A stretch of 64,000 nt of DNA. It comes from Phytoseiulus persimilis (taxonomy: Eukaryota; Arthropoda; Arachnida; Mesostigmata; Phytoseiidae). The stretch covers positions 46,128,001-46,192,000 of the forward strand of contig CM075101.1 in the NCBI GenBank assembly GCA_037576195.1. Reading direction: 5' to 3'. Made by a program: the position numbers and the translations under genes. Numbering within the stretch: the stretch's first letter is position 1; every line of letters begins with the position of its first letter. A model generated the notes under the pieces. The model was not told where the DNA came from. It saw only the letters and a program-made list of their open reading frames with translations, and did no database searches. Positions 1-10,985 of this stretch are shown piece by piece.

Positions 1-2092
1 TAAAAAGAGATGCTCGGAGTTCAGCCAATAAACGTTCCGATCAGACAAGTCTTTCAGAGCCTGAGGAAAGGCCCTGTCACGCGTTGTCACTCCGGATTTT
101 CGAGCAACGGATTCCCATACAACGCCAACCCACGAGGCCTCTCATGGCCGCGGCATCAAACCTTGAAGAAACCACGTTCTCGTACTCTGACAAGCCGCCT
201 CGACGGGGGACCGACGACGATCTCCTCTTCCATCCGCTCTCTGTTGCCTCGCCCCTGTTGTTCTGTGATTGTGTGAGCCTCTCCGAATGATCGTGAGAGT
301 CGTGCCGGCAACACGAAACCCGCCCGGGAGGATGATCTAGTGGCAGTTCGCGATAGAGAGCGAGCAGTCTGGCGAGTATGTTTGTTGATATGAAACTGTA
401 TCAACACAGCGATGATAATTCCCGACAAATCCCTTCCGCTGTTTATCATGAGCGGGATGAGCTCGCTGGGCGCGAGGGACGGAGGCACAACGACAGCAGC
501 CGAGCAAGCTCTCAAACGCAACTCTCCTTCTTCCGTGTTCTCAGCCGCCGACTCTTGGAGAAAGTGTTGTATTTCACACCGAGCGGAGCCGTACGAGCGC
601 TAATACACGGATGGTGAAACTCTCCGATCCATCGTCTCGGATCACATCCCCGATCACGAGTTCCGCTCCGAGTGGATCGCGTTGAGCGGCTTTGTAACCC
701 GTGTCAGGAAGCGGTGACCACCCCGACAGAAATCTCCTCTATATCGCGACATTTTCTCTGAGTTTGCAGCTCGAGTTCGATCCTCGGAGTGATGACCCGG
801 TCCCGAAGATCCAGTCCATCGCTTCGTATACGGTGAGGGATAGGCCGCTGGAACGGAAGATGAGAATAAGAAACGCAGGACGAACTGAAAACTTTCTTGG
901 GCATTATCTACAACGGACGCGCTATCCGCTCCGGACTATACCGCCCGAAAACGGACAGCCCACTCTCTGGAGATCTCTCCAGAATGCGAGCTTCGGCTGC
1001 AGCGAATTATGCAGCTCTACACATGTGCTGCTAAAATGACAGGAGAACGAATTCGAGGATTACGAGGCCCAGGAGGCCTCGATCGCGAAAAAACTCGGGA
1101 CAAGCGAGACCACATCAAGATATTCAGAGGGGAAACTTGAGGAATGCGCTGTTCTAGCTCGCTGCTTCCTCTAGGAACCGGGAACAACGATCGCACCCTC
1201 GGTCCTCGTTTGATTCGCGAGTGGAGTGTGATCCCTCGGGAAGCTCTGCCGGCGTTCCCGCACTGGCTCCTCGCTGGTGCGTTTCGTGTCATGCCGAGCA
1301 ACAGCGTCCAGTCCAAGAGATACCAGCTATCATGCATCGACAGTTGATTGCGAAGAGAGTCTTCGGAGTTGATGCACTCCGCCAACATGAATTTCAGTCG
1401 CATGAGGTTTCTAACTTCCGCCCCAGTGGATGGACTCCCAGATTCTGCGGAGAAGCCTCGCGAAACTTTGTACTGGATTCAGCGATTCTCCGTTGAGAAC
1501 CGAAGAGAATAAAAGCTTCCGTTATTCTGTTTGCCTCCATCAGCGTCGTCATTGTCATTCTGATAGACCGCTCCCGCGGTGGCCGCAGCGGGGACAAGTG
1601 TGCCAACGACGACATTATTCGCGTACATGCAGTGCAGTTGTTGCGACTAAAAACGTTCTCGTCATCTTTCTCCTGAAATAGCTCAATGAACCGGAAGCGT
1701 AGTGGGGACTCAGACCAATCGATTCGGCCCCTTCCGATCGTCTGCTTCTCATACTCGTCCTGTTCTCGCGTTCCCGTCCTTAATCTTCCCGCTGCGTGAC
1801 TGCCCGTGGGCCGCTCTTCCGTTCAGTAGATCAGTGTCGGACGTTTTTCCGACACTCCGGAATTTTTAGCCATTGGCACGCCCAAAGACCAGATCGACTG
1901 ATTCTCACAAGTAATACCGATCGCTCGCGCGTCGAGCCGTCTCGATGTCTCTCCTCGTGGCGCCGTTTTCGACAAAAGGGAAGGAGGAGTTACTTCGCGC
2001 CTTTTGGTGCTCTATTCGAATCGGAAATACTTGAATTCGGATATTGGCTTCCAACCCAGACGATCAGAGTCGCTCGCCTCCCTCCGGGGAAC

Positions 2093-2110
2093 GGGGGGGG
2101 GGGGGGGGGG
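2093..2110. repeat. Poly-G run of 18
   Basis: Eighteen consecutive G on the plus strand. Its length in the assembly is probably unreliable, as for any long homopolymer. It interrupts no gene I can support. Confidence 0.95.
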
Positions 2111-2361
2111 AACTCATGCGAGACGTGCGCTGTGAGATTCCAAGATGTTTACGCGCAGGTGGCTCAAGGGTCTTAGTGGATGAGCGTCAATGGGCCGCAC
2201 GTAGATTTACTCGAATCCGACAGCGTGCGCCCACTTCCCCTTCTCAGCTCTGTTATCGTAGAACCACACACTCTGGAACTCCTAAGTAGTTTTTGGACTC
2301 ATGAATTCAATTCAATAAGTCTCTCGGTCCTGTCGCCGAGTCGATACAGCGGATGCTAGTG

Positions 2362-2460
2362 GACCTGCTGAATCGAACATGTTCAGGTATGTTTGCTAAC
2401 CTGGACATGTTCCGCTGAGCTCACTGACCTGGAATTGTTGGAGTATGTTTGCTGACTCGG
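2362..2460. repeat. Imperfect short tandem repeat
   Basis: The 11-mer GTATGTTTGCT occurs at 2387-2397 and again at 2443-2453, 56 bases apart. Related GACCT words precede each copy and GGACA-type words follow. Two CATG-centred palindrome-like decamers lie inside. It looks like a degenerate two-copy duplication with no coding content. Confidence 0.55.
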
Positions 2461-4884
2461 ACACGCTCAAATGTGCTCCAAGCCGCCGGGGAGATCAGGG
2501 CCTACTAGGGATTCGTCCTCGTACTGCATTGGAACACATGCTCGGATCTGTACAGGACTCGAACGCAGATCTCAAAGTGGTTTCTCAATGAGTTCCTGAT
2601 TGTTTCGGAAAGTGCGACCTTGTCTAACGAGCCGTCTCCGCGCATTCGCGTCGCACTCGAAAAACTCGGTGTATAGCTGAAGCCTGGGTCATCAGTTCGA
2701 GTCGTACAGCCGAGCTGAAGTCACTTGCGCTGGCGGACTCGCGAGAATGAGTCTCCTGAGGGAGGTGAAACAAAAAACATTCTCTAAGCGCTGGAATCAA
2801 GCAACGGATTGAAACCTCTGGTCTCTTCGAGACATATGAAATTGTGAGATTTTCTCGACTCAGGAACCTCCCATTTTCGATTCTATCGCGGAGGAACAGA
2901 TGTTGTTTCCAACTGTGTCGACGACGTATTTTTCCCGGCCTCCGTTGACACATGTTTTCCTCTCAATCAGCTAGAACACATGTTCTTCCAGTGAGCGACT
3001 TAGATCTCCCGGAGCATGCGATATAGACTTATTCACCGTTGAAGAACAAGATATGCACTTATTGAATACACAGGAGTTGATTTTAACCACGAGTTTGTAT
3101 TTTCCATTCTCTTCATCATTTGCCTCCACTTTATTTACATTGTTTCGAGGAACCTCCTCCTGTTGAAAAACTCTTCGTAGTTGCGACCCGCCGCGATGAC
3201 TGTACCCGACATTTATTTCTGGACTGAATTAGAAATTTGAAGTCAACCGAAGCTGTTGAGGACCAATTCTTGAGCATTCTGCATCGGCTCCTCTTCCCTT
3301 CCTGCCTTCTCAGAGTTTCACAAACGCCAGGGCTGGACGTCGAAGGCGGTGGATCGCTGTCTCAAACTGTCATCCGTGACAGCTGTCTCCTTCCGTCTCC
3401 TTCTGTCTTAGTTCAAACGAAATCGATTTGTTGAGCGGTTATCCGCCACGTCAAAACCTTTGACTTTGGCCTCAGTTTCCATCAGTCCCCGGGAAAACAA
3501 TTCTCTCCACTGTCCCATCCATCCAAACATCATCAAAGTAAACGATAGTCGTCATCAGCATCCATCGCTGTCATGTACAATACGAATCTTCGCGACAAGT
3601 CAGACTTTTCTGGCATTGTCGATACAAGCTCATCACCTGCGCTGCTGATATATCCGTAAATTCATTTATTTATAGATATTTATATATCCTCGTTTGTGAC
3701 AGCAGGAATTCAGTTATGATGATATCGTTTCCGTTTCTAGTTTCTAAGCCTCTGATATTCACAAACATGTACAACAAGTTGGAATTGAGAAATAGCAAAA
3801 AACTCTTTTGGACTTCTTGGTATTGCACGCTTGGTTTCGATTCGCGTTGTCTGTGATGCTTCCTCCGGTGGCTTCAGCGTCGAGCAAGGCCCTCATCCTC
3901 CTCCTCAGCCATCGACATCAACCCACAACGAGCATCGAGGCAATTCTGTAGCTGGGGCCGGTTCATTCTGGGAAACTTGTTTTGCATCCCTCCCCCCCCC
4001 TCCCTGCCTCGGAGTCTCCGTCTCTGATGAGCTGAACAAAATGATTCGTGTTCGCGTGGAGCCTCGGCCAGCCGGTCCTCTCCTTGTCGGGTCTCATTTA
4101 AGCAGAAGTCAAACAAAAAACAACCGATAGCTCGACAAGAGCCCCCGGGCTTTGGCAAATAGCTGTTCTGCCTCACTGGTCCGGGGCCCTCCTGTCCTAG
4201 GTAGACGGCTGGCTGGCTGGTTTGCTTACTTTCTTGAATTGAAGGTGTTCGCTCAAAAGAAGAAGTCTTCAGTCCGAGGAGAAGAACTGGCGAGCAGGAC
4301 GACAGACCGACGCACGAGCGAGTGAGCGACCGATGAGAGGTAAGGTGCTGGTGGTCCTCCGGTGCCGCCGCGGCCGCTGCAAGGGAAGAAGGATTAAACT
4401 CTTCCAAGTATGAATAGAAGGGCTCGTTATCTGCAGGCCATCCATCGGCCGAGCCGAGGAGACATCCCGTGGGGAGCGCGACTTTGTACGGCACAAGAGC
4501 ATGCTCTACTTCCAGGGACGGGGAGAATCGGTTCGAGGGCAGACAGGGTGCAAACCAACGCTCCGACCGATCCACCCACCCACCCATCTACACTCACGCA
4601 CTCGCACAAGATGATAGAGTGTACGTCAAACACGACCCGTCAACAAAAGGATTACTCTCCGAGGATAGCAATTTATTTTGTGATTCTGCTTTTCCAACGT
4701 CGCCGTTGTTGGAAACGGTCGTTGTTGTTGTCGCGCTCTTCTCTCTCTCTTCCCGAGCATAGACGCGGGACCCTTTCCGCACAGAACCAGCGGAGAATTT
4801 AGACTTCGCGGTCAGTCTGTGGGCAGTTCAGGAAAGAAGAGAAATTGTGGAAAAAAGGGTTAAAGCTTCACTGTGGTCTACTGT

Positions 4885-5110
4885 ATGATGATGAGGTAGA
4901 GGAGAAGCGAGAGGAGAAAACAGGGAGATCGGGAGCCGAGGGGAATCAGGGTGACGGGAGGAAGGAGGAAAGTGGCAGGATAACCAGCAGAACGCTGAGC
5001 GGAACACATCCCAGCAGGCAGCAGAAAGAAGGAGCTCGGGGTAAGACCGCGGGGAGAAATTGCAGAAAGGACCAGGAAGAGGGAGAGAGCGACGAGGAGC
5101 GAAATGATAA
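4885..5110. repeat. Purine-rich (GA) tract
   Basis: About 225 bases of strongly purine-biased plus strand, mostly AGG, GAG and GAA words. The strand skew leaves a spurious 90-codon Lys/Glu/Gly-rich open frame. Similar tracts of the opposite skew occur elsewhere in the window (46.7, 52.1 and 57.5 kb). Confidence 0.7.
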
Positions 5111-7974
5111 TGCTTGACCACTGAATCGCGTTCAGTGGAAAATAGAGGAAATTACTTCGACCTTTCATCTAGTAGTCGGCGCGTTCTGTCTGATGGAGGT
5201 CAACCTCCCGCCGCCTCCTGCGAAGACGCCTTCGTCGCTCTGTTCATTCCGTTCCTATCTCCCGCGCCTCGTCCCCCCTCTGCTCGGTCTGCGCCTTCCG
5301 AGCTCACATGGGCACATTCTAAGCAGAGGTTGGGCTGACGTCGGTGGAGGTAGGTATTTTGTTCCAAATTCAAAGCACATTGGAAGCACGGTGTTCTTCT
5401 CGTTTCCCCGCGTCTCACCAACGCCCACTTGCCCGCCGGGAGAGTCAGTCTCAGAACAAAAACCAGAACTTCAGATAATTACGTGTCTTGTTGGCAAGGG
5501 AAGTGCCCGACGACCAGTACAGGACTCTCTGATAATGTCCAACTCGATGACCAAGGTTGGGTCTCGCAGAGAGCGCTCCTTGCCTCCGGTAACTAGCGGG
5601 TGAAGCGTCACCACCGACCCCTGATGGAGAGTTGCATCGTTTTCGCTGTGAGTTTCGGGATTGAGCTTTTGTCAGAAGCTCTGCTCCTATGAAGTGGAGT
5701 TCGAGGGGAAGAGGAAAACACTGGAAACAGAAGAAGTAAACTCTCCCAAGGAAGTAAAAACTCTTCTCTCCCAGGAGGACACTCCCATATCGGAGATTTG
5801 AAACACCGCTTCGGAAGCTGGAGGGCGCGATGGTGTCTCGAGTCGACGGGTCCATCGGTGAACGTGTGGACGGTAGAGTGCGTGGGGATTTTGTCGGGGA
5901 GCGAAAAGACAACAACGTTGTTGGCGTTCCGGTGTGGAATAATCGATATGTTGCCCCTCATCGGAGCGCCGGTCGCCGGGCCACATCTTCCCTTTTCCTC
6001 CAGAGCTGGCAGCTCGCCTTTTACCCACCCGATTCGCCGGCCGGGTTGCTGGCAGGCTGTTAGGCTGGCGCTGGAGAGCCGCTTCCCAAACGACATTCTT
6101 CGTCGGGGCACCCAACCAGCCGGCTCGCTCAGCGTGGGGGGAAGTTTTTGTGGCTCGACACGAATGGATGGAAGAACCTCAAGTGGAAAGCTCCTTCCCA
6201 ACAGGCGTCACTCACTCGCTTGCTTGGTCGCCGATGTGAGGACTACTACTTTTCCTCTCCGCTTTGCCTTGCGTTTCGTTCTTTTCCCGTACGCACTGCT
6301 GCCGGCTCCCAGACGGGAGCAGCAAAAATTGAAGCTGGGAAAGACTAGGCGGGGGATTTCAACAAAACGCTTGCTCAACGGACGGGAATCGAGTTAAAAA
6401 ACGGATGAATCCGCCGCTGGTGCATGGGGGGCGGATAAAGAGCCAGCACAAAAACCTACAACGGATAGGGCTGATGAAGTCGTCCGATAGGACAGTCACC
6501 GGGCCCGGGAAGAACAATCGTCGGTGCGCAAAGCGTTGCGTTTCGGGAAAGTACACCGGAGAGGAAAAGGAAACGTAGCATTGCCTCCTCAATCAGAGCA
6601 GGCTGCGGTGTTTGCGAGAAAAATACGAAATTGAAGCTTGATGCGCGGGGCGCATGTACGTGCATCGCGGACGAAGTGTTCATCCTCTGAGACGATGAAA
6701 AACGGCTCGGCTGCGTCAAATCTAGCTTGCGAAGCTTGAAATGCCGTGTTGGAATACGCTAACGAGCGTCCGCGCGTTCAAAGCCACAGTTATCGGTCGC
6801 CACGAGGGAGTTAAGGCATTCAATGGCCCACTCGAGCTATTATAAAACCCATCGAATTGAATGGGCTCCGCAGAAGTCCCATGGAAGCGACCGCGAATCG
6901 AAGTCGTTCGAAAACAGTCATCAGATCTCCGAAGTCAGAACCGTTTTGAAAACGATCATGGAGGCGGCGACGCGTTCCCAGCCGAACACGGAATACGGAG
7001 TTGACGAACTCAATGCTCAACCTCTCAACGGAATTAGCTTTTGACAATGCAAAGCTTTCCGGAATCAGCAGGCGCCACAATACGTGGGTTGGAAAGAGGT
7101 CTGGAGAGCATTCTCTCTGTCGGCTCTCAGAGCGGTCAACGATTCGGTCGTCTGTCCGAGCGGCGGTGTCCTTGAGGCGGGAACGCGGCGGAAAATAAGC
7201 TCAACACTCCCACGAAATCTGAGAATTCTCACGGGCTCCGATTTCACGGGGGAGTGTCGAGGTTTTGGAGAAACGCAACTCGCCCCGGACAAACGAAGAG
7301 CGAATCGAGAAAGCTTTGGAAAAGTTCCGTCTCGTCGGCACGCCGCCGGTCGGAGGATCCGCGCAACATCCGAATGCGGCGAGTCCGTATATGTTTCCGC
7401 CGACTCGCTGTGATGAGGTCTCTAAAGTCCACGTTTTCTGCTGCTAACAAATAGCCAATGTCAGCCAAAAGCGGTCGGCGCCTCAAAAAACAGGCGACGA
7501 GTGGCTGAATGAATGAATGGTCGCCTCAACGTCCAACACCACGACAACAGACTGAGACGTAGACGACGGCGCAGTCGACCATGATGACGGCCACTGCAGC
7601 CATCGCAAGCGAGTAGCAGGCCATGTACGGGAGGCGTGTACTCGGTGCTTTCTCGTTCGCGCTGACGGACTGCTTCAGTGCTTGTTGGTCGTTTCGTTGT
7701 CGACGTCGTCGCAACCGCTTGGCTCGGTCCTCTGGTCGCGTGGTTCGTGGGATGTCTGCTGCCCGGATGGCCCGATGAGCCCTGTCTCGTACCGAGAGGA
7801 AAATTGCGAGAGATAGATCGTGGATGTAACATCTTCCCGGAAAGGAGAATTCAATCTTCAGCGGAGCAGCCAGTGTCACGCCGCCTCGCGTAGCATTGGG
7901 CGGCAGGCGGGATCGCTGGCCCACCACAATCCCTGTGCGAGTCGGATACGAGCAGGGAGAGGACAAGTCCGGTA

Positions 7975-7985
7975 GGGGGGGGGGG
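7975..7985. repeat. Poly-G run of 11
   Basis: Eleven G in a row on the plus strand, in gene-free DNA. Listed because the window shows a consistent excess of G/C homopolymers. Confidence 0.9.
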
Positions 7986-9088
7986 CGAATCTCGGACGAG
8001 CATACGGGGCTAGCCAGCCAACTAGTGACTGTCACCCGGAAGCAAACCAAGACTCGCTGACATTCTGTCCCATTTTCCGTCGTCTGCTCACAACCAGCCG
8101 TTTTCGATTAACATAATCGCAACCAGCAGATGCTAGATCCCGCACACACACTCACAAACACTCACACGTTGCATACCCCACACATGCGCTCATGCAGACA
8201 ACTACAACACCTACCTCAAAACAGCTGATAACGTGTGGTTGGATACTGGATTTCCCGGGATTCTCCTGAATCTCCACTTCCGATGATGAGGCTTTTGAAG
8301 TAAAAGTCGACTCAGCTGCAGCAGGGTGATGCCCGGCACGTGTGGTGTCGCGACTCGGCTCACTCGTCCATCAATCCATCCGAGTTGAAGACTCGGGCTT
8401 CGGTATCTGGCGATCGTTAGGGAAGGCGGAAAGAAAAGTCGAACTCGACGAAAACGTTCGACTGATCGATAACAAGAGGAACTCGACGAGGAGCTGCTGA
8501 CGGTTGATGAGCACACCAACCGAATATCCGGACGAACGTCCGAGCGGGGGATGTAGACGGAGAAGTGTGGAGCTTTGCTTCTCCTCCTTATTATACAACA
8601 ACGACGACGTCTATTGCTTCAAGGTCCAGAGCTCTCTCCTCGTTCCTCCCATGGGGGACGCTCTCACTTCGGTGGCGCAGAAAGTCCTGCTGTACGGCGG
8701 ACGAGCTACTGAGTTTGCTCCTGTATTATTTTTTCCGCGCTCATACCCTCGCTGCTTCCCTCAACCTCCTCGGTTCGGGTTATTCTCCCACTGTTGTGAG
8801 AGAGAACCGCTAAGCAGCCGAGGCTGGGTGGAAATGAACTGGGGGCCCCGATCCCCGAGCAATCGATGGAGACGCTCAGAAAATCCGGGGGGCTGATGAC
8901 GGGGTCGTGTGCGGCTTGGGCTTGATGGTGAAGTTTAGGAGAATCGGGAAGGGTTCGACGGGGGTTAGAGGCGCAATGTGGAAAATTTCAAGAAGCCAAG
9001 GAGGCCTCAGAGAAATTGGAGGGAGGCTCGGAGCGTCATTTAGAAGCAGGCGAGGGGATCGTTGTGTGTTTCTTCGGTTCCTTCATTA

Positions 9089-9244
9089 TTAATACAGAAA
9101 CGGGGGGACCATCGGGTGCTGCGGCGGCTGCTGAACCAGGGAAGCTCGTCGGACTTGAGGGTATTGTCCAACAACGTCCGCGTAGTCGGACATGCCCCCC
9201 TGGTAGACAGGGGTGTGCTGCAGCTCTTCGTCCCCCCGCTCCTG
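9089..9244 (-). other. In-frame readthrough extension of the LRR receptor tail
   Basis: After the TAG at 9245-9247 the same reading frame stays open for 51 codons and ends at TAA-TAA (the first TAA is 9091-9089). The peptide reads like a receptor cytoplasmic tail: acidic start (GDEELQH), four tyrosines, a SDYADV segment fitting the S-x-Y-x-x-V immunoreceptor-type consensus, an RRASL segment fitting the basophilic (PKA-type) phosphosite consensus, then a Gln/Pro-rich end and PPFLY. A short intron cannot remove the TAG in frame: the only local GT-to-AG options are 29 or 32 nt, too short, and both shift the frame. The base after the TAG is C, a context associated with leaky termination. Alternatives are a single-base error or polymorphism (TAC would give Tyr), or genuine termination with the extension a relic. 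The continuity is seen directly; translation is inferred. Confidence 0.55.
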
Positions 9245-9987
9245 CTAGGGAATCGTTTCGCCGGGATCCCCACCCGGAATGGAGAAATGTCGGTATGAGA
9301 TGTACTCCGGAGGGACGTCCTCTTCGTGGATGGGCCTCCGCTTCTTCCTGCGCGAACGCTTCAGTCGGACCGCCGTCACGATCACCGAGGTGAACACGAT
9401 CAGGCCCAAGCCCAGCCCGACGCCCAGCGCAACGCCCAGTTCGGGCATGCTCATTAGACGCTTGTGAATCCGCGGACTTGTTTTGACGTGCAGACATTTC
9501 CGTCCGCTGCTCTCCAGGTCACTGTCGTAGGGAATGTTGGCGTAAGCTGTCGGCTTCCCCAACGGTCTCAAGTAGCGTCCTGCAGCTGTCACACACAACA
9601 GATACTCCCGCTCAGCCGAGAGTCCCGTTAAAACGAAAGCTCTCTTCATCGCTGGCAGGGGGAACGAGTCGTTGTTCTCGGAGCAAGTTGCCACAGGACA
9701 CGGCGATGTGGGATGGGATGATAATACAAATTGGTCGACCAACGTCGAGTTGTCCGCCTGCCACGACAGGCTCACACTGCTGTGACCAACCTCGCCCGCG
9801 GTGAGCGAGCCGATAACTGGTGCGGGACAGAAATCCACCGGATGGAGAACGTTGACGTCCTGTCCGGACAGTCTTTCAGGATAGGTGCAAAACGGGTTAG
9901 ATGAGCTGTCCGTCATTTGTAGCTGTGGATGTTCTTTCAGCCACTCCCAGAAGCCCAGCATCCGGCAGTCGCATTTGAGGGGATTGC
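9245..9987 (-). CDS. atk: Artichoke-like LRR transmembrane protein, last exon (LRRCT, FN3, membrane helix, tail)
   Basis: This exon completes the giant LRR protein encoded upstream at 14265-10986. The acceptor is AATTTCAG at 9995-9988, and the split glycine codon (1+2 nt) joins LLLTG to NPLKCDC, restoring a textbook LRRCT cap with cysteines at about residues 1099, 1101, 1127 and 1147. Next come a fibronectin-III-like domain (about 1148-1243), a Gly/Leu/Val-rich membrane helix (about 1277-1300), a basic stop-transfer stretch (RLKRSRRKKRR) and a short cytoplasmic tail to residue 1340 at TAG 9245-9247. The product is therefore a type I membrane protein with its LRRs outside the cell. As I recall it, Drosophila Artichoke is described as an extracellular protein needed for sensory cilium morphogenesis, so the anchor is notable if this is the orthologue. 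Domain boundaries are by eye. Confidence 0.88.
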
Positions 9988-10985
9988 CTGAAATTGAACG
10001 ATTTTCCGTTGCACAGAATCTGTCTGAATGGACGGTGTGGCGAAACATGCCCCTTCTTCAAGAGGCACTCATGGAAGTCAATATTCGGCCGTTCCCTCTT
10101 CCGCGCAGACTATCATAGTTCCTGAACTTTCATCCGAGAACCCTTTGGGATCCAGAACCTCCCCGGTCAGACTTTCATCAAAATATCGAATCGGCACGAG
10201 AGAGAGCTCGGACGCACAGGCATGCTCCCATTTCTGGGAGGCCTTCGATCCTGGCCTCTGATTCGGAGAGCTCTTTTCAAATCATGGTCATATCAATGCT
10301 TGGACCCCGATCGCGCATCGAGAGTCGTCGCGAACCCGCCGAGCTAGCCAGATGGTGTAGGACAGTTTCCAACGCTGGGGGACAACGTCGCCAACGAAAT
10401 AAGGCCAAGTGTCACTCACTGGTTCGACCAGTCAGTCAGTCTCAGCAACGGCGGCACCGGCACTCACAGGCTGACTTCAACAATGACGTCAAAGGAGAAA
10501 GAAGTTCCAAGATAAGTCGGCCTTTTGTTGCGAGTCTACGGGGTTCACGGGCATTGTTGCTGCAGCTAAAGCGACTGTAGCTGCAGATGGCTCATTGACA
10601 TAGAAGAAAAAAGAAGCTCGCGACTTGGGAACAACCCAACCAACCAGCTCTGCTCCAGCCATTGCGATTCAGGACTCCCTCCAGTAGTCCCTCTCGGACA
10701 ACCTCATTTCTATTGGAGCAGCTCATTTCTGCACGCTTGGGAGCCGAATGACGATAACCGATAGTTCATAACTGTTTTCCAACAAAAGTATCGGAACGAG
10801 GAGGCAGGGACCCGGAAGAGCTGTGGAAGAAAGGGGGACGAGCTGATGGGGGACAGAGGGGACACGGACTAGGGAGGGGGGGGGGCAATAGAGGAACAAC
10901 GACGAGGAATTGAGTGACGAGGACGTAAACAGAGGGGCAAACTTATTCAGAGGCGGGAGAGAGCTTTGTTTGGGCAGACCCTCAC
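9988..10985 (-). other. Intron of the LRR gene
   Basis: A 998-nt phase-1 intron. The donor is AACAG followed by GTGAG (exon ends at 10986) and the acceptor is TTTCAG followed by GC (exon resumes at 9987). Joining these sites recreates the uninterrupted LRR-to-LRRCT transition, which is strong internal proof. I see no further exon inside it. The plus strand carries a tandem CAGT motif at about 10432-10441 and a poly-G stretch near 10877. Confidence 0.88.

Larger units (their letters stand above)
1..9088. other. Gene-free stretch downstream of the LRR gene
   Basis: I see no coding exon that can be supported here. Open frames up to about 240 codons exist on both strands, for example minus 3874-4587 and the opposed pair near 5608-6397. 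They overlap each other in competing frames, lack recognisable domains and have no matching splice partners. The stretch contains an 18-G run, a purine-rich tract, a small imperfect tandem repeat near 2360-2470 and simple CA/CT-rich patches around 8140-8190. The part nearest 9088 should include the 3' untranslated region of the minus-strand LRR gene. I found no canonical AATAAA on the minus strand within about 1 kb of its stop, only the AATAAT variant near 8727. Confidence 0.6.

Noticed and set aside
3874-4587. 237-codon minus-strand open frame
   Set aside because: Several frames are open in this GC-rich stretch. There is no domain, and an internal CTTCCCTTGCAG looks like a splice acceptor inside the frame, so at most a UTR exon would lie here.
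5608-6397. Two opposed open frames of nearly 200 codons
   Set aside because: Overlapping frames on both strands with no recognisable motif, consistent with chance in stop-poor DNA.
7526-8050. Minus-strand frame ending in a hydrophobic segment resembling a membrane helix
   Set aside because: The hydrophobic stretch is short, competing frames overlap it on both strands, and no splice partner is visible.
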